From SLJK01 sp964567295 (GTDB lineage: Bacteria; Bacillota; Dethiobacteria; DTU022; UBA8154), in assembly GCA_964567295.1 (NCBI GenBank), contig CAZMLU010000030.1, forward strand, positions 1-19,715: DNA of 19,715 nucleotides. Direction: 5' to 3'. How positions within the stretch are numbered: position 1 is the stretch's first letter; every line of letters begins with the position of its first letter. Under the pieces are notes generated by a model. That model did not search any database and was not told where the DNA came from. It was given only the letters and a program-made list of their open reading frames with translations. Of this stretch, positions 8,540-15,478 are shown piece by piece. The translations under genes and the position numbers were made by a program.

Positions 8540-9049
8540 CTATGCACCAACTTCCTGAGTATGTTCAAGCTCTGCCAGTTCATCAGCCAACTCCCATTTT
8601 GCCACATTCTCCGCGTTTTTATATGTCAGGGCATGGACGAAAAAAACATCCCCTTCAACCAGTACAGTTAACGTCCCCGGTGTCAGAGTAATGGAATTTG
8701 CCAGGATAACTTTATTTAAATTTTTCTTAAATGGCCTGGTAAAACGGACCATTCCAGGAGTTATAGGCATTTTTGGACTCAAGACAATGGCAACCACCTG
8801 GATGTTAGCTACCACAATAGCACCCAAGAGATGCACAATATAACGAAGATAAAGCATGATCGTTCCAACGCCTAAAGTAGACCGTTCATCTTCTCGAAAA
8901 AATATGTCGTTATTAAACCAAGCCACAGAAAAAGCCAAAATAGATCCCAAAACTAACTGCTGCATCTGCAAAGAACCCGTGATAACAATCCAGAACAGCC
9001 AAAAGGAAAGAAACATACTCCAAAAAGTGCGATCAAATTTCACTCCCAT
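8540..9049 (-). CDS. mrpE: MrpE/MnhE antiporter subunit
   Basis: A 169-residue protein of the MnhE family. Two to three N-terminal membrane helices come first; the cytosolic part has VRFTRPFKKNLNKVILANSI followed by TLTPGTLTVLVEGD, the family signature, then HALTY. It starts at ATG 9049, six bases after GGAGG, and overlaps the moaC stop by ten bases. It is the first gene of the antiporter set in transcription order, and the overlap ties that set to moaC and to the Rnf genes upstream. Confidence 0.95.
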   Translation of the reverse strand: MGVKFDRTFWSMFLSFWLFWIVITGSLQMQQLVLGSILAFSVAWFNNDIFFREDERSTLGVGTIMLYLRYIVHLLGAIVVANIQVVAIVLSPKMPITPGMVRFTRPFKKNLNKVILANSITLTPGTLTVLVEGDVFFVHALTYKNAENVAKWELADELAELEHTQEVGA

Positions 9050-9416
9050 TTTTGGCCTCCATTCTGACGCAGGAAATGCCCACTTTTTCCTCCTTTTTTT
9101 TCTAAAAGCCGAATGCTTCGTATCTCCATTTGTCGATCAATAGCTTTACACATATCGTAGACAGTTAAAGCAGCTACACTCACTGCAGTTAAAGCTTCCA
9201 TCTCTACCCCCGTCTGACCGGAAACCGTTACGGTAGCCGTAATCCGAAGGCTGGAACCGTTCTTAGGAAAGTCAAAGGAAAAATCTACCCCAGTGATCAA
9301 AAGAGGATGGCACATGGGAACAAGAAAAGGAGTCTGTTTAACCCCCTGAATTCCTGCAACCTGGGCAACACCCAGCACATCACCCTTGGCTATGCCGCCT
9401 TCTTTAATTTTTCTTA
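9040..9416 (-). CDS. moaC: cyclic pyranopterin monophosphate synthase, 5' end missing
   Basis: MoaC makes cyclic pyranopterin monophosphate in the second part of the first step of molybdenum cofactor synthesis. The frame is open from the gap edge: RKIKEGGIAKGDVLGVAQVAGI, then VPMCHPLLITGVD with the conserved Cys-His-Pro, GQTGVEMEALTAVSVAALTVYDMCKAID with the catalytic region, and RLLEKKGGKSG near the end. A GTG at 9378 lies inside the conserved core and is not the real start. About 40-50 N-terminal residues are lost in the gap. The C-terminal tail after GGKSG is about ten residues longer than the core needs, and overlaps mrpE. A cofactor gene between Rnf and Mrp genes is odd; the gap could also hide other genes. 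Confidence 0.95.
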
Positions 9417-9516
9417 NNNNNNNNNNNNNNNNNNNNNNNNNNNNNNNNNNNNNNNNNNNNNNNNNNNNNNNNNNNNNNNNNNNNNNNNNNNNNNNNNNNN
9501 NNNNNNNNNNNNNNNN
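9417..9516. other. assembly gap, 100 N, between rnfB and moaC
   Basis: RnfB is cut at its C-terminal side and MoaC at its N-terminal side. The flanks are not duplicated. MoaC alone needs roughly 130-150 more bases, and RnfB of clostridial length would need 200 or more, so the true gap is longer than 100 and could hold another gene. Confidence 0.8.
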
Positions 9517-10088
9517 GCATCTACAATGCGTATAAGATCCCTGGGGCAGGCCTTAACACAATTGCCGCAACCGGTACAGAGCTCCAGGTCTACGACCGGG
9601 AGCCCGTTATCTGCCATATAGATAGCATCAAAGGGGCAAACCCTCACACAGTCACCAAGACCCAGACAACCGTAACTGCAGGCTTTGAACCCACCTCCGA
9701 AGGCCAAGGCAGCTTTGCATTCCTGCACACCCTGGTATTCAAACTTGTCATGAGCTACATCTTTTGTGCCCAGGCAATACACTTCTGCTACTTTTTTATC
9801 ATCAACTCCTGTAGATTCAACGCCCAGCACTTCACAGACATTATCAGTCGTCTCCTTACCACCAGGAATACAACTATCCACAGAAGCTTCACCTGACACA
9901 ACTTTTTCCGCGAAACTGATGCAGCCGGGAAAACCACATGCACCGCAGTTAGCATTGGGCAAAAGGTCACAGATAGTCTCCACCCTGGCATCTTCTTCTA
10001 CCGCAAAACGCCTGGCAGCAAAAGCCAGAAGACCTCCAAAAATTAAACCCAAGCCCCCTACAAGAGCCAATGATTGAATAAAATCCAA
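9517..10088 (-). CDS. rnfB: Rnf complex iron-sulfur subunit B, 3' end missing
   Basis: RnfB takes electrons from reduced ferredoxin or passes them on within the Rnf complex. The visible 190 residues start with one membrane anchor, then CDLLPNANCGACGFPGC, a four-Cys iron-sulfur motif, and then a double 4Fe-4S ferredoxin domain: CSYGCLGLGDCVRVCP and CTGCGNCVKACP. It starts at TTG 10088, seven bases after GGGAGGTG. It then enters a gap; clostridial RnfB proteins often continue with more ferredoxin motifs, so the number of clusters here is unknown. It is 68 bases after rnfA and is the last Rnf gene. Confidence 0.96.
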
Positions 10089-10156
10089 ATCTTTTCACCT
10101 CCCATTAACATAATACTTTTAAATTATATCTTCTAAATCATTAAAGCACATACTTA

Positions 10157-10741
10157 CTATAGAGTCATTATCCCACTAAAACCCATAAAAGCCATTGATA
10201 TAAGACCGGCTGTAATCAAGGTCACTCCTGCACCCTGGAGCATACTGGACATGTTAACCAGATCAAGTCTTTCCCTGATACCGGCCATAATTACCAGGGC
10301 AATAGTAAAACCAATTGCCGCGGCAATACCGTATACAATAGTTTGGATAATATTGTGGTCCATCTGCACATTAAGGATGGCAACCCCTAAAATAGCACAG
10401 TTGGTGGTCATTAAAGGAAGATATATCCCGAGTGCCCTGAACAGGGTAGGATTGGTTTTTTTCAAAATAATCTCTACCAGCTGCACCAGGGAAGATATCA
10501 CCAAGATAAAAGCGATTGTACGCAGATAACCTAGTTCAAATGGCACCAAGATGAAATTATAGATAACCCAGGTAATTATTGCAGCTATGGTCATAACAAA
10601 AATCACGGCCATACCCATACCCATTGATGTTTCTATCCTTTTGGTCACCCCCATGTAGGGACAAACCCCGAGGAACTGGTGTAAGAGGATATTGTTTGCC
10701 AGGATAGCCACAAATATAATTGCCGCCAGGTTCAGTTCCAT
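10157..10741 (-). CDS. rnfA: Rnf complex membrane subunit A
   Basis: A 194-residue membrane protein with about six helices. Cys27 (in FLGVCPYMG) and Cys115 (in MTTNCAILG) are the conserved pair that, with the matching pair in RnfE, binds a 2Fe-2S cluster within the membrane. I chose ATG 10741, seven bases after AGGAGG, over the TTG two codons upstream. It lies 44 bases after rnfE and before rnfB. Its role in coupling electron flow to ion transport is known from the family. Confidence 0.97.
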   Translation of the reverse strand: MELNLAAIIFVAILANNILLHQFLGVCPYMGVTKRIETSMGMGMAVIFVMTIAAIITWVIYNFILVPFELGYLRTIAFILVISSLVQLVEIILKKTNPTLFRALGIYLPLMTTNCAILGVAILNVQMDHNIIQTIVYGIAAAIGFTIALVIMAGIRERLDLVNMSSMLQGAGVTLITAGLISMAFMGFSGIMTL

Positions 10742-10784
10742 TTTCAAACCTCCTTTGCTAAATATTTATCGCTGCATGTTTGTA

Positions 10785-11387
10785 CTATTCGATACCTAGG
10801 CGCTTGATTATAAGATTGAAAAGCAGCAGCAGAATACCCAGCGCAATAAAAGCCCCTGGAGGAGAAGCAAAAAGAGCCATCGGTTCAAATGCTGCTCCTG
10901 TAATATCAACACCAAAAGCTGTCCCCATGCCTAAAACCTCCCGGACGATTCCCAGGACAGTAAGAGCAAGAGTAAAGCCAATGCCCATGCCTAGCGCATC
11001 AACTATAGAACGGCCCAGAGTATTCTTACGGGCAAAAGCTTCTGCCCTACCCATGATCATGCAGTTAACAACAATCAAGGGTATAAAGATACCCAGAGCT
11101 TCATGCAGTCCGGGTGCAAAGGCATTAAGCACCAGATCAACGATAGTTACAAAAGTTGCAATTATCAGGATAAAAGCCGGTATTCTTACCCTGGGAGGAA
11201 CCACTCCACGGATCAGCGAGACAACAATATTGGAGCATAAAAGCACGAACAAGGCGGCAATCCCCATCCCGAAACCATTAATGGCCGTCATGGTAACTGC
11301 CAGCACCGGACACAGGCCCAGCAAGAGCCTAAATACAGGGTTTTCCGTTATAATGCCCCTAGTAAAAACCTGAGATATTGTGGTCAT
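10785..11387 (-). CDS. rnfE: Rnf complex membrane subunit E
   Basis: A 200-residue membrane protein homologous to RnfA in inverted topology. Cys26 (LLLGLCPVLAVT) and Cys109 (IVVNCMIMGRAEAF) supply half of the shared intramembrane 2Fe-2S site. ATG 11387 is five bases after GGAGGTG and is preferred over the start at 11405. It follows rnfG by about 36 bases. A long open frame exists on the opposite strand here but is a shadow. Confidence 0.97.
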   Translation of the reverse strand: MTTISQVFTRGIITENPVFRLLLGLCPVLAVTMTAINGFGMGIAALFVLLCSNIVVSLIRGVVPPRVRIPAFILIIATFVTIVDLVLNAFAPGLHEALGIFIPLIVVNCMIMGRAEAFARKNTLGRSIVDALGMGIGFTLALTVLGIVREVLGMGTAFGVDITGAAFEPMALFASPPGAFIALGILLLLFNLIIKRLGIE

Positions 11388-11423
11388 TTTTTCACCTCCA
11401 CACATGACATTATTTTGGATAAC

Positions 11424-12397
11424 TTAATTTAACGCATCATTAACAGCTTCAATAATACCCTGGCTGCTCGCGGTCGCATCGGTTACGGTATCAACCTCCA
11501 GGCTCTGGGCTTCTATTATTCTGCCGGGCATTTCTGCTTCAGCCTGCTCAAAGTAAGACGCGGTATCATCGTGTTCTACAACCACAATATCCGTTATCTC
11601 ACCGCCACTTACCGTAACTTCAACGGTAACATCATCAGCAAAACCACTACCTGTACCCGTGTAAGTTCCATCATCAACAGCAGCAGGATCGATCTCGACA
11701 ACTTCAACTTCCAAGCCCAGAAACTCCATTCCAATGGTGTCCACTACCCGGCGTATAGAACTAACCATACCCCTCACGGTAACAGTAGCGCCGCTAACCG
11801 TGTCTACATCTTGATCCAGTGCAATGGGATCGTCAAAGCCCAGACCGATAATATCACTCTGAAAATCTTCTTCTTCGATAACATCCCCGATTCCAGGTGT
11901 TTCGGTGTGGCTGTCAATGCGCAGCCCAACAATTTCGCCGTCACTATCTACTGCAAGATTGTACCTGATAGGCTCATCTCCATAACCGCTGGCGGTAACT
12001 TCTCCTACCACACCNNNNNNNNNNNNNNNNNNNNNNNNNNNNNNNNNNNNNNNNNNNNNNNNNNNNNNNNNNNNNNNNNNNNNNNNNNNNNNNNNNNNNN
12101 NNNNNNNNNNNNNNTGTACCTGATAGGCTCATCTCCATAACCGCTGGCGGTAACTTCTCCTACCACACCCAGGAAATTCTCGTCTGCATCAAAAATCTCG
12201 TAGTACGTTTCATCGTCAATTTCTTGTTCTTCAACGACGTCCATCTCAGGGAAAAATTCGCCCATGGCCTCCCTAAGATCCTCTATCGCCCTTTCCTCGA
12301 TAATAGGTTGGGTTACGGCGTTAACCACGGAAAGCAACCCCCCGCAAACAGCACCAATGACAAGCAGGGTTAAGGCCATTTTCAAGCTATCACGCAT
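11424..12397 (-). CDS. rnfG: Rnf complex flavoprotein subunit G with two FMN-binding domains
   Basis: RnfG carries covalent FMN on the outer face and passes electrons within the Rnf complex. The gene is split by 100 N flanked by identical 55-base copies; collapsing these gives one frame of 272 residues. Start is ATG 12397 after AGGTG. Residues 7-30 form a membrane anchor. The first FMN_bind domain ends in DTVSGATVT, with Thr153 the expected flavinylation site. A second FMN_bind-like domain (about 190-272) ends in DTVTDATASS, where the Gly of SGAT is replaced by Asp; Thr257 would be the second site. RnfG is commonly about 200 residues with one domain, so this one is longer. The protein is acidic. 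It overlaps rnfD by eight bases. Confidence 0.95.
11960..12169. repeat. 55-bp direct repeat flanking an N gap (assembly artefact)
   Basis: Bases 11960-12014 and 12115-12169 are identical, separated by 100 N. Collapsing them gives an intact rnfG. The repeat length is the same as at 3489-3698, which points to one k-mer setting of the assembler. Confidence 0.94.
12015..12114. other. assembly gap, 100 N, probably zero missing bases
   Basis: The gap lies inside rnfG between two identical 55-base flanks. The frame and the protein are continuous once the duplicate is removed. Confidence 0.9.
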
Positions 12398-13349
12398 CTT
12401 TCTTTTTCACCTCCCCAAACTTCCTTGGAATAGTAAGGTTGTCAATGATGGGGGTAAGACCATTCATCAACAGGATACCAAAGGTAACCCCTTCCGGCAT
12501 AGTTCCAAACATACGTATTATCATAGTTACTATTCCACATCCAACCCCAAAAATAATTTTTCCAATGGGAGTCACCGGGGAAGTAACCATATCGGTAGCC
12601 ATATAAAGTGCGCCCAGGAGCACTCCTCCTGCAAGGACATGATAAACCCCCATGGTGAATCCTCCGTCAAGAAGTCCCATGAGAAAAACAATCCCAATAA
12701 AGCCTCCCGGAATGCGCCAGTCAATATGTCCCCGGAAATAGAGCCAGATAGCACCTATGATTAAAGCTAAAGCAGAAGTCTCGCCCAACGAACCGGGAAC
12801 AGTACCGATAAATAGGTCCCATAGTGAAGCATCGTAAGTGGCCAAGGGTGAAGCTTCAGTGACAGCATCGCTAACTGTACTTCTCGTTACAGAGAGGACG
12901 GTGAGATCAAAGGGAACCGGGCGAACCCACACATCACCCGCTATATGTCCTGCCCAGGAAACTGACAATACCGCCCGGCCCACCAGGGCAGGGTTGAAAA
13001 TGTTATTGCCTATACCACCAAACAGATGTTTACCGATAACAATAGCCACCACTGAACCTACCGCAACCAACCACCAGGGGGGAGACGGTGGAAGAGTCAT
13101 GGCTAAAAGCAAGCCTGTTACCGCCGCACTTCCATCTCCGAATATGTCCTTTTTCCGTAAAATAATGGCCTCTGCCACCATGGCCACAACCATGGCAATC
13201 ACCATGGTAACCAGGGCACGGTAACCAAAAAGGAATACCGCCATCAGGGCTACCGGAAAAAGAGCTACTAACACATCAACCATAATGCTTTGAATATCTT
13301 CCGGAGATTTCAGGTGCGGGGATGAAGAAACTACAAGTTTTCTATCCAT
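12390..13349 (-). CDS. rnfD: Rnf complex membrane flavoprotein subunit D
   Basis: A 319-residue polytopic membrane protein of the NqrB/RnfD family. It starts at ATG 13349, eight bases after GGAGGG. Signatures include FGDGSAAVTGLLLAMTLPP near residue 70, GGIGNNIFNPALVGRA near 111, and TDMVTSPVTPIG. The flavinylation segment reads DAVTEASPL (residues 161-169): Ser167 stands where most relatives have Thr, so FMN would be attached to a Ser if it is attached at all. It follows rnfC by 25 bases and overlaps rnfG. It should pass electrons and couple them to ion movement with RnfG. Confidence 0.97.
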   Translation of the reverse strand: MDRKLVVSSSPHLKSPEDIQSIMVDVLVALFPVALMAVFLFGYRALVTMVIAMVVAMVAEAIILRKKDIFGDGSAAVTGLLLAMTLPPSPPWWLVAVGSVVAIVIGKHLFGGIGNNIFNPALVGRAVLSVSWAGHIAGDVWVRPVPFDLTVLSVTRSTVSDAVTEASPLATYDASLWDLFIGTVPGSLGETSALALIIGAIWLYFRGHIDWRIPGGFIGIVFLMGLLDGGFTMGVYHVLAGGVLLGALYMATDMVTSPVTPIGKIIFGVGCGIVTMIIRMFGTMPEGVTFGILLMNGLTPIIDNLTIPRKFGEVKKKDA

Positions 13350-13374
13350 TTTTATATCCCTCCTCCATTAATTG

Positions 13375-14703
13375 CTACTTTTTCCTGCTGGCATTAATAT
13401 CTCCCTTGGCGATCTTGATCCACTGTACCAAAGGCCTTTTGGCCGGACAGGTATAAGTGCAACACCCGCACTCGAAACAATCCATGACACCATATCTTTC
13501 CGCCAAATCCATCTTACCCATTTCCGAAGCTGAGCCTATAAAGTTGGCAGGAAGGTTCATGGGGCATACTTCCAGACATTGTCCACACTTAATACATGGA
13601 TCGATGGGGTATTCTTTTGTGAAATCCTCGGTTAATACTAGAACACCAGAAGTGCCTTTGATGGCAGGAATATCTGCCGTAGGTTGCGCCATACCCATCA
13701 TAGGCCCCCCCAGGATGAGTTTTCTGGCATCATCAGTCATCCCTCCGCACTGTTCAATGATATCACTGATTAAAGTGCCATTACGTACCATGAGGTTGGC
13801 CGGTTGACTGATTCCCGGCCCGGTTACCGTTACAACCCTTTCATAAAGAGGTTTGCCCAACTTCATCGCTTCGGTCATGGCCACAGCAGTTCCAACGTTC
13901 TGGTTAACCACGTTAACCGCCATAGGAAGAGCTCCGGGAGGCACTTCCCTCCCTGTAGTAGCTTTAATAAGCATCTTTTCAGCACCCTGTGGATACTTGG
14001 TGTGAAGAGCATGCACCTCAATGTCGTACTCACCTTTTCCTTCGACCACAGCTTTCTCCATACTTTGTAAAGCGTCAGGCTTATTATCCTCAATACCGAT
14101 TATTCCCTTTTTTGCACCCAATGCCTTCATAAAAGCCACCAAACCATACACTATGTCGCCTGCATTCTCTAACATAAGTCTATGGTCCGCCGTGAGAAAA
14201 GGTTCACATTCAGCTCCATTAATAATCACCGTATCGATGCTTGTTTCAGGAGGAGGAGCAAGCTTCACATGTGTTGGAAAAGTAGCACCGCCCAAACCAA
14301 CCAGCCCGGCCTCCTTGGCGATGGCTTTCAACTCATCTACCGTCAACTCCTCCAAGGGCTTGGTGGGTTCCATGCCTTCGAAGGGAGTATCTTGACCGTC
14401 GCTTTCAATAAAAATTGCTTCTACAGGATTCCCCAACGGGTGGCTATAAGACTCTATCTTAGTAACCTTGCCCGACACACTGGCAAAGACAGGAGCGGAG
14501 ACAAAACCCTTGGGCTCGCCAATCTTTTGGCCCAACTTTACCTCATCTCCCACCTCTACGACCGGTTCACAAGGTGCACCTATATTTTGATGCATAGGTA
14601 TAATAACCTGTGAAGGCGGCCTGGCAGGAGCAATAGGTATCCCTGCTGTATACTCTTTAGAATAGCTGGGATGTATACCTCCTACAAATGTCCTTTCACT
14701 CAT
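13375..14703 (-). CDS. rnfC: Rnf complex NADH-binding subunit C
   Basis: RnfC is the NAD-reducing subunit on the cytoplasmic side. The 442-residue product starts at ATG 14703, nine bases after AGGGGTG; an upstream in-frame start at 14760 lacks such a site. Domains in order: an N-terminal barrel-sandwich domain (about 1-95), the NADH/FMN-binding core with GLVGLGGATFPTHVKL near 135 and GAECEPFLTADHRLM, an SLBB-like segment (VTVTGPGISQPANLMV), and two 4Fe-4S motifs, CIKCGQCLEVCP and CFECGCCTYTCP. Length is usual for clostridial RnfC. It is the first Rnf gene, and a terminator of the selenoprotein gene lies upstream, so the operon promoter should be in the roughly 150 bases before it. Confidence 0.97.
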   Translation of the reverse strand: MSERTFVGGIHPSYSKEYTAGIPIAPARPPSQVIIPMHQNIGAPCEPVVEVGDEVKLGQKIGEPKGFVSAPVFASVSGKVTKIESYSHPLGNPVEAIFIESDGQDTPFEGMEPTKPLEELTVDELKAIAKEAGLVGLGGATFPTHVKLAPPPETSIDTVIINGAECEPFLTADHRLMLENAGDIVYGLVAFMKALGAKKGIIGIEDNKPDALQSMEKAVVEGKGEYDIEVHALHTKYPQGAEKMLIKATTGREVPPGALPMAVNVVNQNVGTAVAMTEAMKLGKPLYERVVTVTGPGISQPANLMVRNGTLISDIIEQCGGMTDDARKLILGGPMMGMAQPTADIPAIKGTSGVLVLTEDFTKEYPIDPCIKCGQCLEVCPMNLPANFIGSASEMGKMDLAERYGVMDCFECGCCTYTCPAKRPLVQWIKIAKGDINASRKK

Positions 14704-14810
14704 GCACTGATTCACCCCTTTTCTAATGTTTTGAATACTCAAATTACCGCCCATGACCAACTTCTACTATTTTCGGTATCCCCTTTAAAATTCCTCCCGT
14801 TATCCCTTTA

Positions 14811-14839
14811 TTACTAAAACTTTTTTACACAGAATCCAA
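14811..14839 (-). promoter_or_regulatory. possible rnf operon promoter
   Basis: On the minus strand TTGGAT (14834-14839) is followed after 17 bases by TAGTAA (14811-14816), just downstream of the terminator at 14860-14899. Both boxes are imperfect. It would give a leader of about 100 bases. The remaining stretch to 14704 shows no other gene that I can support. Confidence 0.35.
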
Positions 14840-14859
14840 ACACCCTATACAAATTCATT

Positions 14860-14899
14860 AAAAAAATAGAGATGAACACCATTGTAGATGCCCACCTCT
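14860..14899 (-). terminator. rho-independent terminator of the selenoprotein gene
   Basis: On the minus strand a 13-pair stem forms between 14887-14899 and 14868-14880, including four G-T pairs, around the 6-base loop TACAAT. One A and then seven T (14860-14866) follow. It is 57 bases past the selenoprotein stop and separates that gene from rnfC. Confidence 0.7.
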
Positions 14900-14955
14900 T
14901 TGTATTAAGCTCATTTGTTTGTGAAAAAAAGATTATCGATCAAGCCTGGTTCTAT

Positions 14956-15225
14956 TTAAGAAGCCTCAAGCAAAAGGCCACCGAAAAGACCTTTGCGGTA
15001 AGAGATAGTATAATCTTTTTGCGGAAAATCCTTTTGGATATAAATCTTGAAACCTTCCTGTTTATATTCTTCGTAATTACTTGTATCTTCTGGTTCACCT
15101 GCGTTCACGGCAGGCTTCAAAGAAAAACCCGCTCAACCTCCACCGCTCTTAATCATTTTAACGGTTACAGAGTCCACTTTCTTTTCCAGTAAATAATCCC
15201 TCGCTGATGCTTTTATCTCAACCAT
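14956..15225 (-). CDS. HesB/IscA-like selenoprotein candidate (TGA read as selenocysteine)
   Basis: A small gene missed by ordinary ORF calling because codon 31 is TGA (15133-15135). It starts at ATG 15225 after a strong GGAGGTG and ends at TAA 14956-14958, giving 89 residues with Sec31. Before the TGA: MVEIKASARDYLLEKKVDSV, then TVKMIKSGGG. After it: AGFSLKPAVNAGEPED, then a basic/aromatic stretch with FKIYIQKDF, and a tail KGLFGGLLLEAS. The GGG-U-AGF context matches the first conserved Cys site (GGGCxG) of HesB/IscA proteins, whose HesB-like selenoprotein relatives are known in bacteria and archaea, and it resembles the CC/Se-motif group. The C-terminal CxC pair of IscA is absent. Neither half alone looks like a full protein, yet the frame stays open and family-like on both sides. 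Function in iron-sulfur or redox chemistry is inferred. Confidence 0.85.
15097..15115 (-). promoter_or_regulatory. candidate bacterial SECIS hairpin
   Basis: In the mRNA, GCCUGC pairs with GCAGGU (six pairs, one G-U) around the 7-base loop CGUGAAC. The loop has G at its second position, 25 bases after the UGA. Known bacterial SECIS elements need a short stem, a small loop with G in one of the first two positions, and about 16-37 bases from UGA to that G; all three hold. An alternative weaker stem directly after the UGA (GCGGG with CCUGC) would compete. Confidence 0.7.
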
Positions 15226-15244
15226 CTTAAACACCTCCAATTAT

Positions 15245-15274
15245 ATTCTACAACATGCTTAAATTATATGTCAA
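15245..15274 (-). promoter_or_regulatory. promoter of the selenoprotein gene
   Basis: On the minus strand a perfect TTGACA (15269-15274) is followed after 18 bases by TAGAAT (15245-15250). Transcription would begin at about 15238, right at the ribosome binding site, so the leader would be very short. A perfect TATAAT (15263-15268) right after the TTGACA could instead serve as -10 with a poor -35 (TTATTT, 15286-15291). The region upstream to about 15350 is very A/T rich, like an UP element. Confidence 0.55.
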
Positions 15275-15406
15275 TATTATTAAATAAATAATAATTTTAA
15301 AAAATAAATGTTGGTACAAAATACTATTTATTATATTATGCGAAAATCCTTGGAAAAGAAAGTGCCTTTGAGCAAATTATTATGGAAACGTAAACTTTTT
15401 TTTTAA

Positions 15407-15433
15407 TTCTTTCAATGTTATAATTTGAAAGAA
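15407..15433 (+). promoter_or_regulatory. protease promoter with extended -10 inside a perfect inverted repeat
   Basis: An extended -10, TG then T then TATAAT, fills 15416-15424. It is flanked exactly by TTCTTTCAA (15407-15415) and its reverse complement TTGAAAGAA (15425-15433). The -35 position (around 15396-15401) is only a T run, so the extended -10 probably carries the promoter. A repressor bound to the 9-bp arms would block RNA polymerase, so this looks like an operator. The protease start is about 48 bases past the expected transcription start. Confidence 0.6.
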
Positions 15434-15478
15434 GCTTCTTAATAGATGGTCCCAGGTATACAAGAAAGGATACCCGTT

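Noticed and set aside
10780..11373. Long plus-strand open frame of 197 codons opposite rnfE
   Set aside because: It is antisense to a clear rnfE, has a low-complexity Arg/Ser/Pro/Ile composition typical of a shadow frame, and has no start context.
11571..12140. Plus-strand open frame of about 189 codons opposite rnfG
   Set aside because: It reads through the N run and the duplicated 55 bases and is antisense to rnfG.
14872..15192. Plus-strand open frame of 106 codons in the region before the protease
   Set aside because: It overlaps, in antisense, the minus-strand selenoprotein gene and its terminator, lacks a good ribosome binding site and resembles no family. The minus-strand reading explains the region better.
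15275..15293. Inverted repeat TATTATT and AATAATA
   Set aside because: It is made of A and T only, in a very A/T-rich stretch where such repeats arise by chance. At most it is part of an UP element.
15446..15478. Upstream ATG for the protease
   Set aside because: It would add 11 residues before the signal peptide and has no proper ribosome binding site; ATG 15479 has AAAGGA at good distance.
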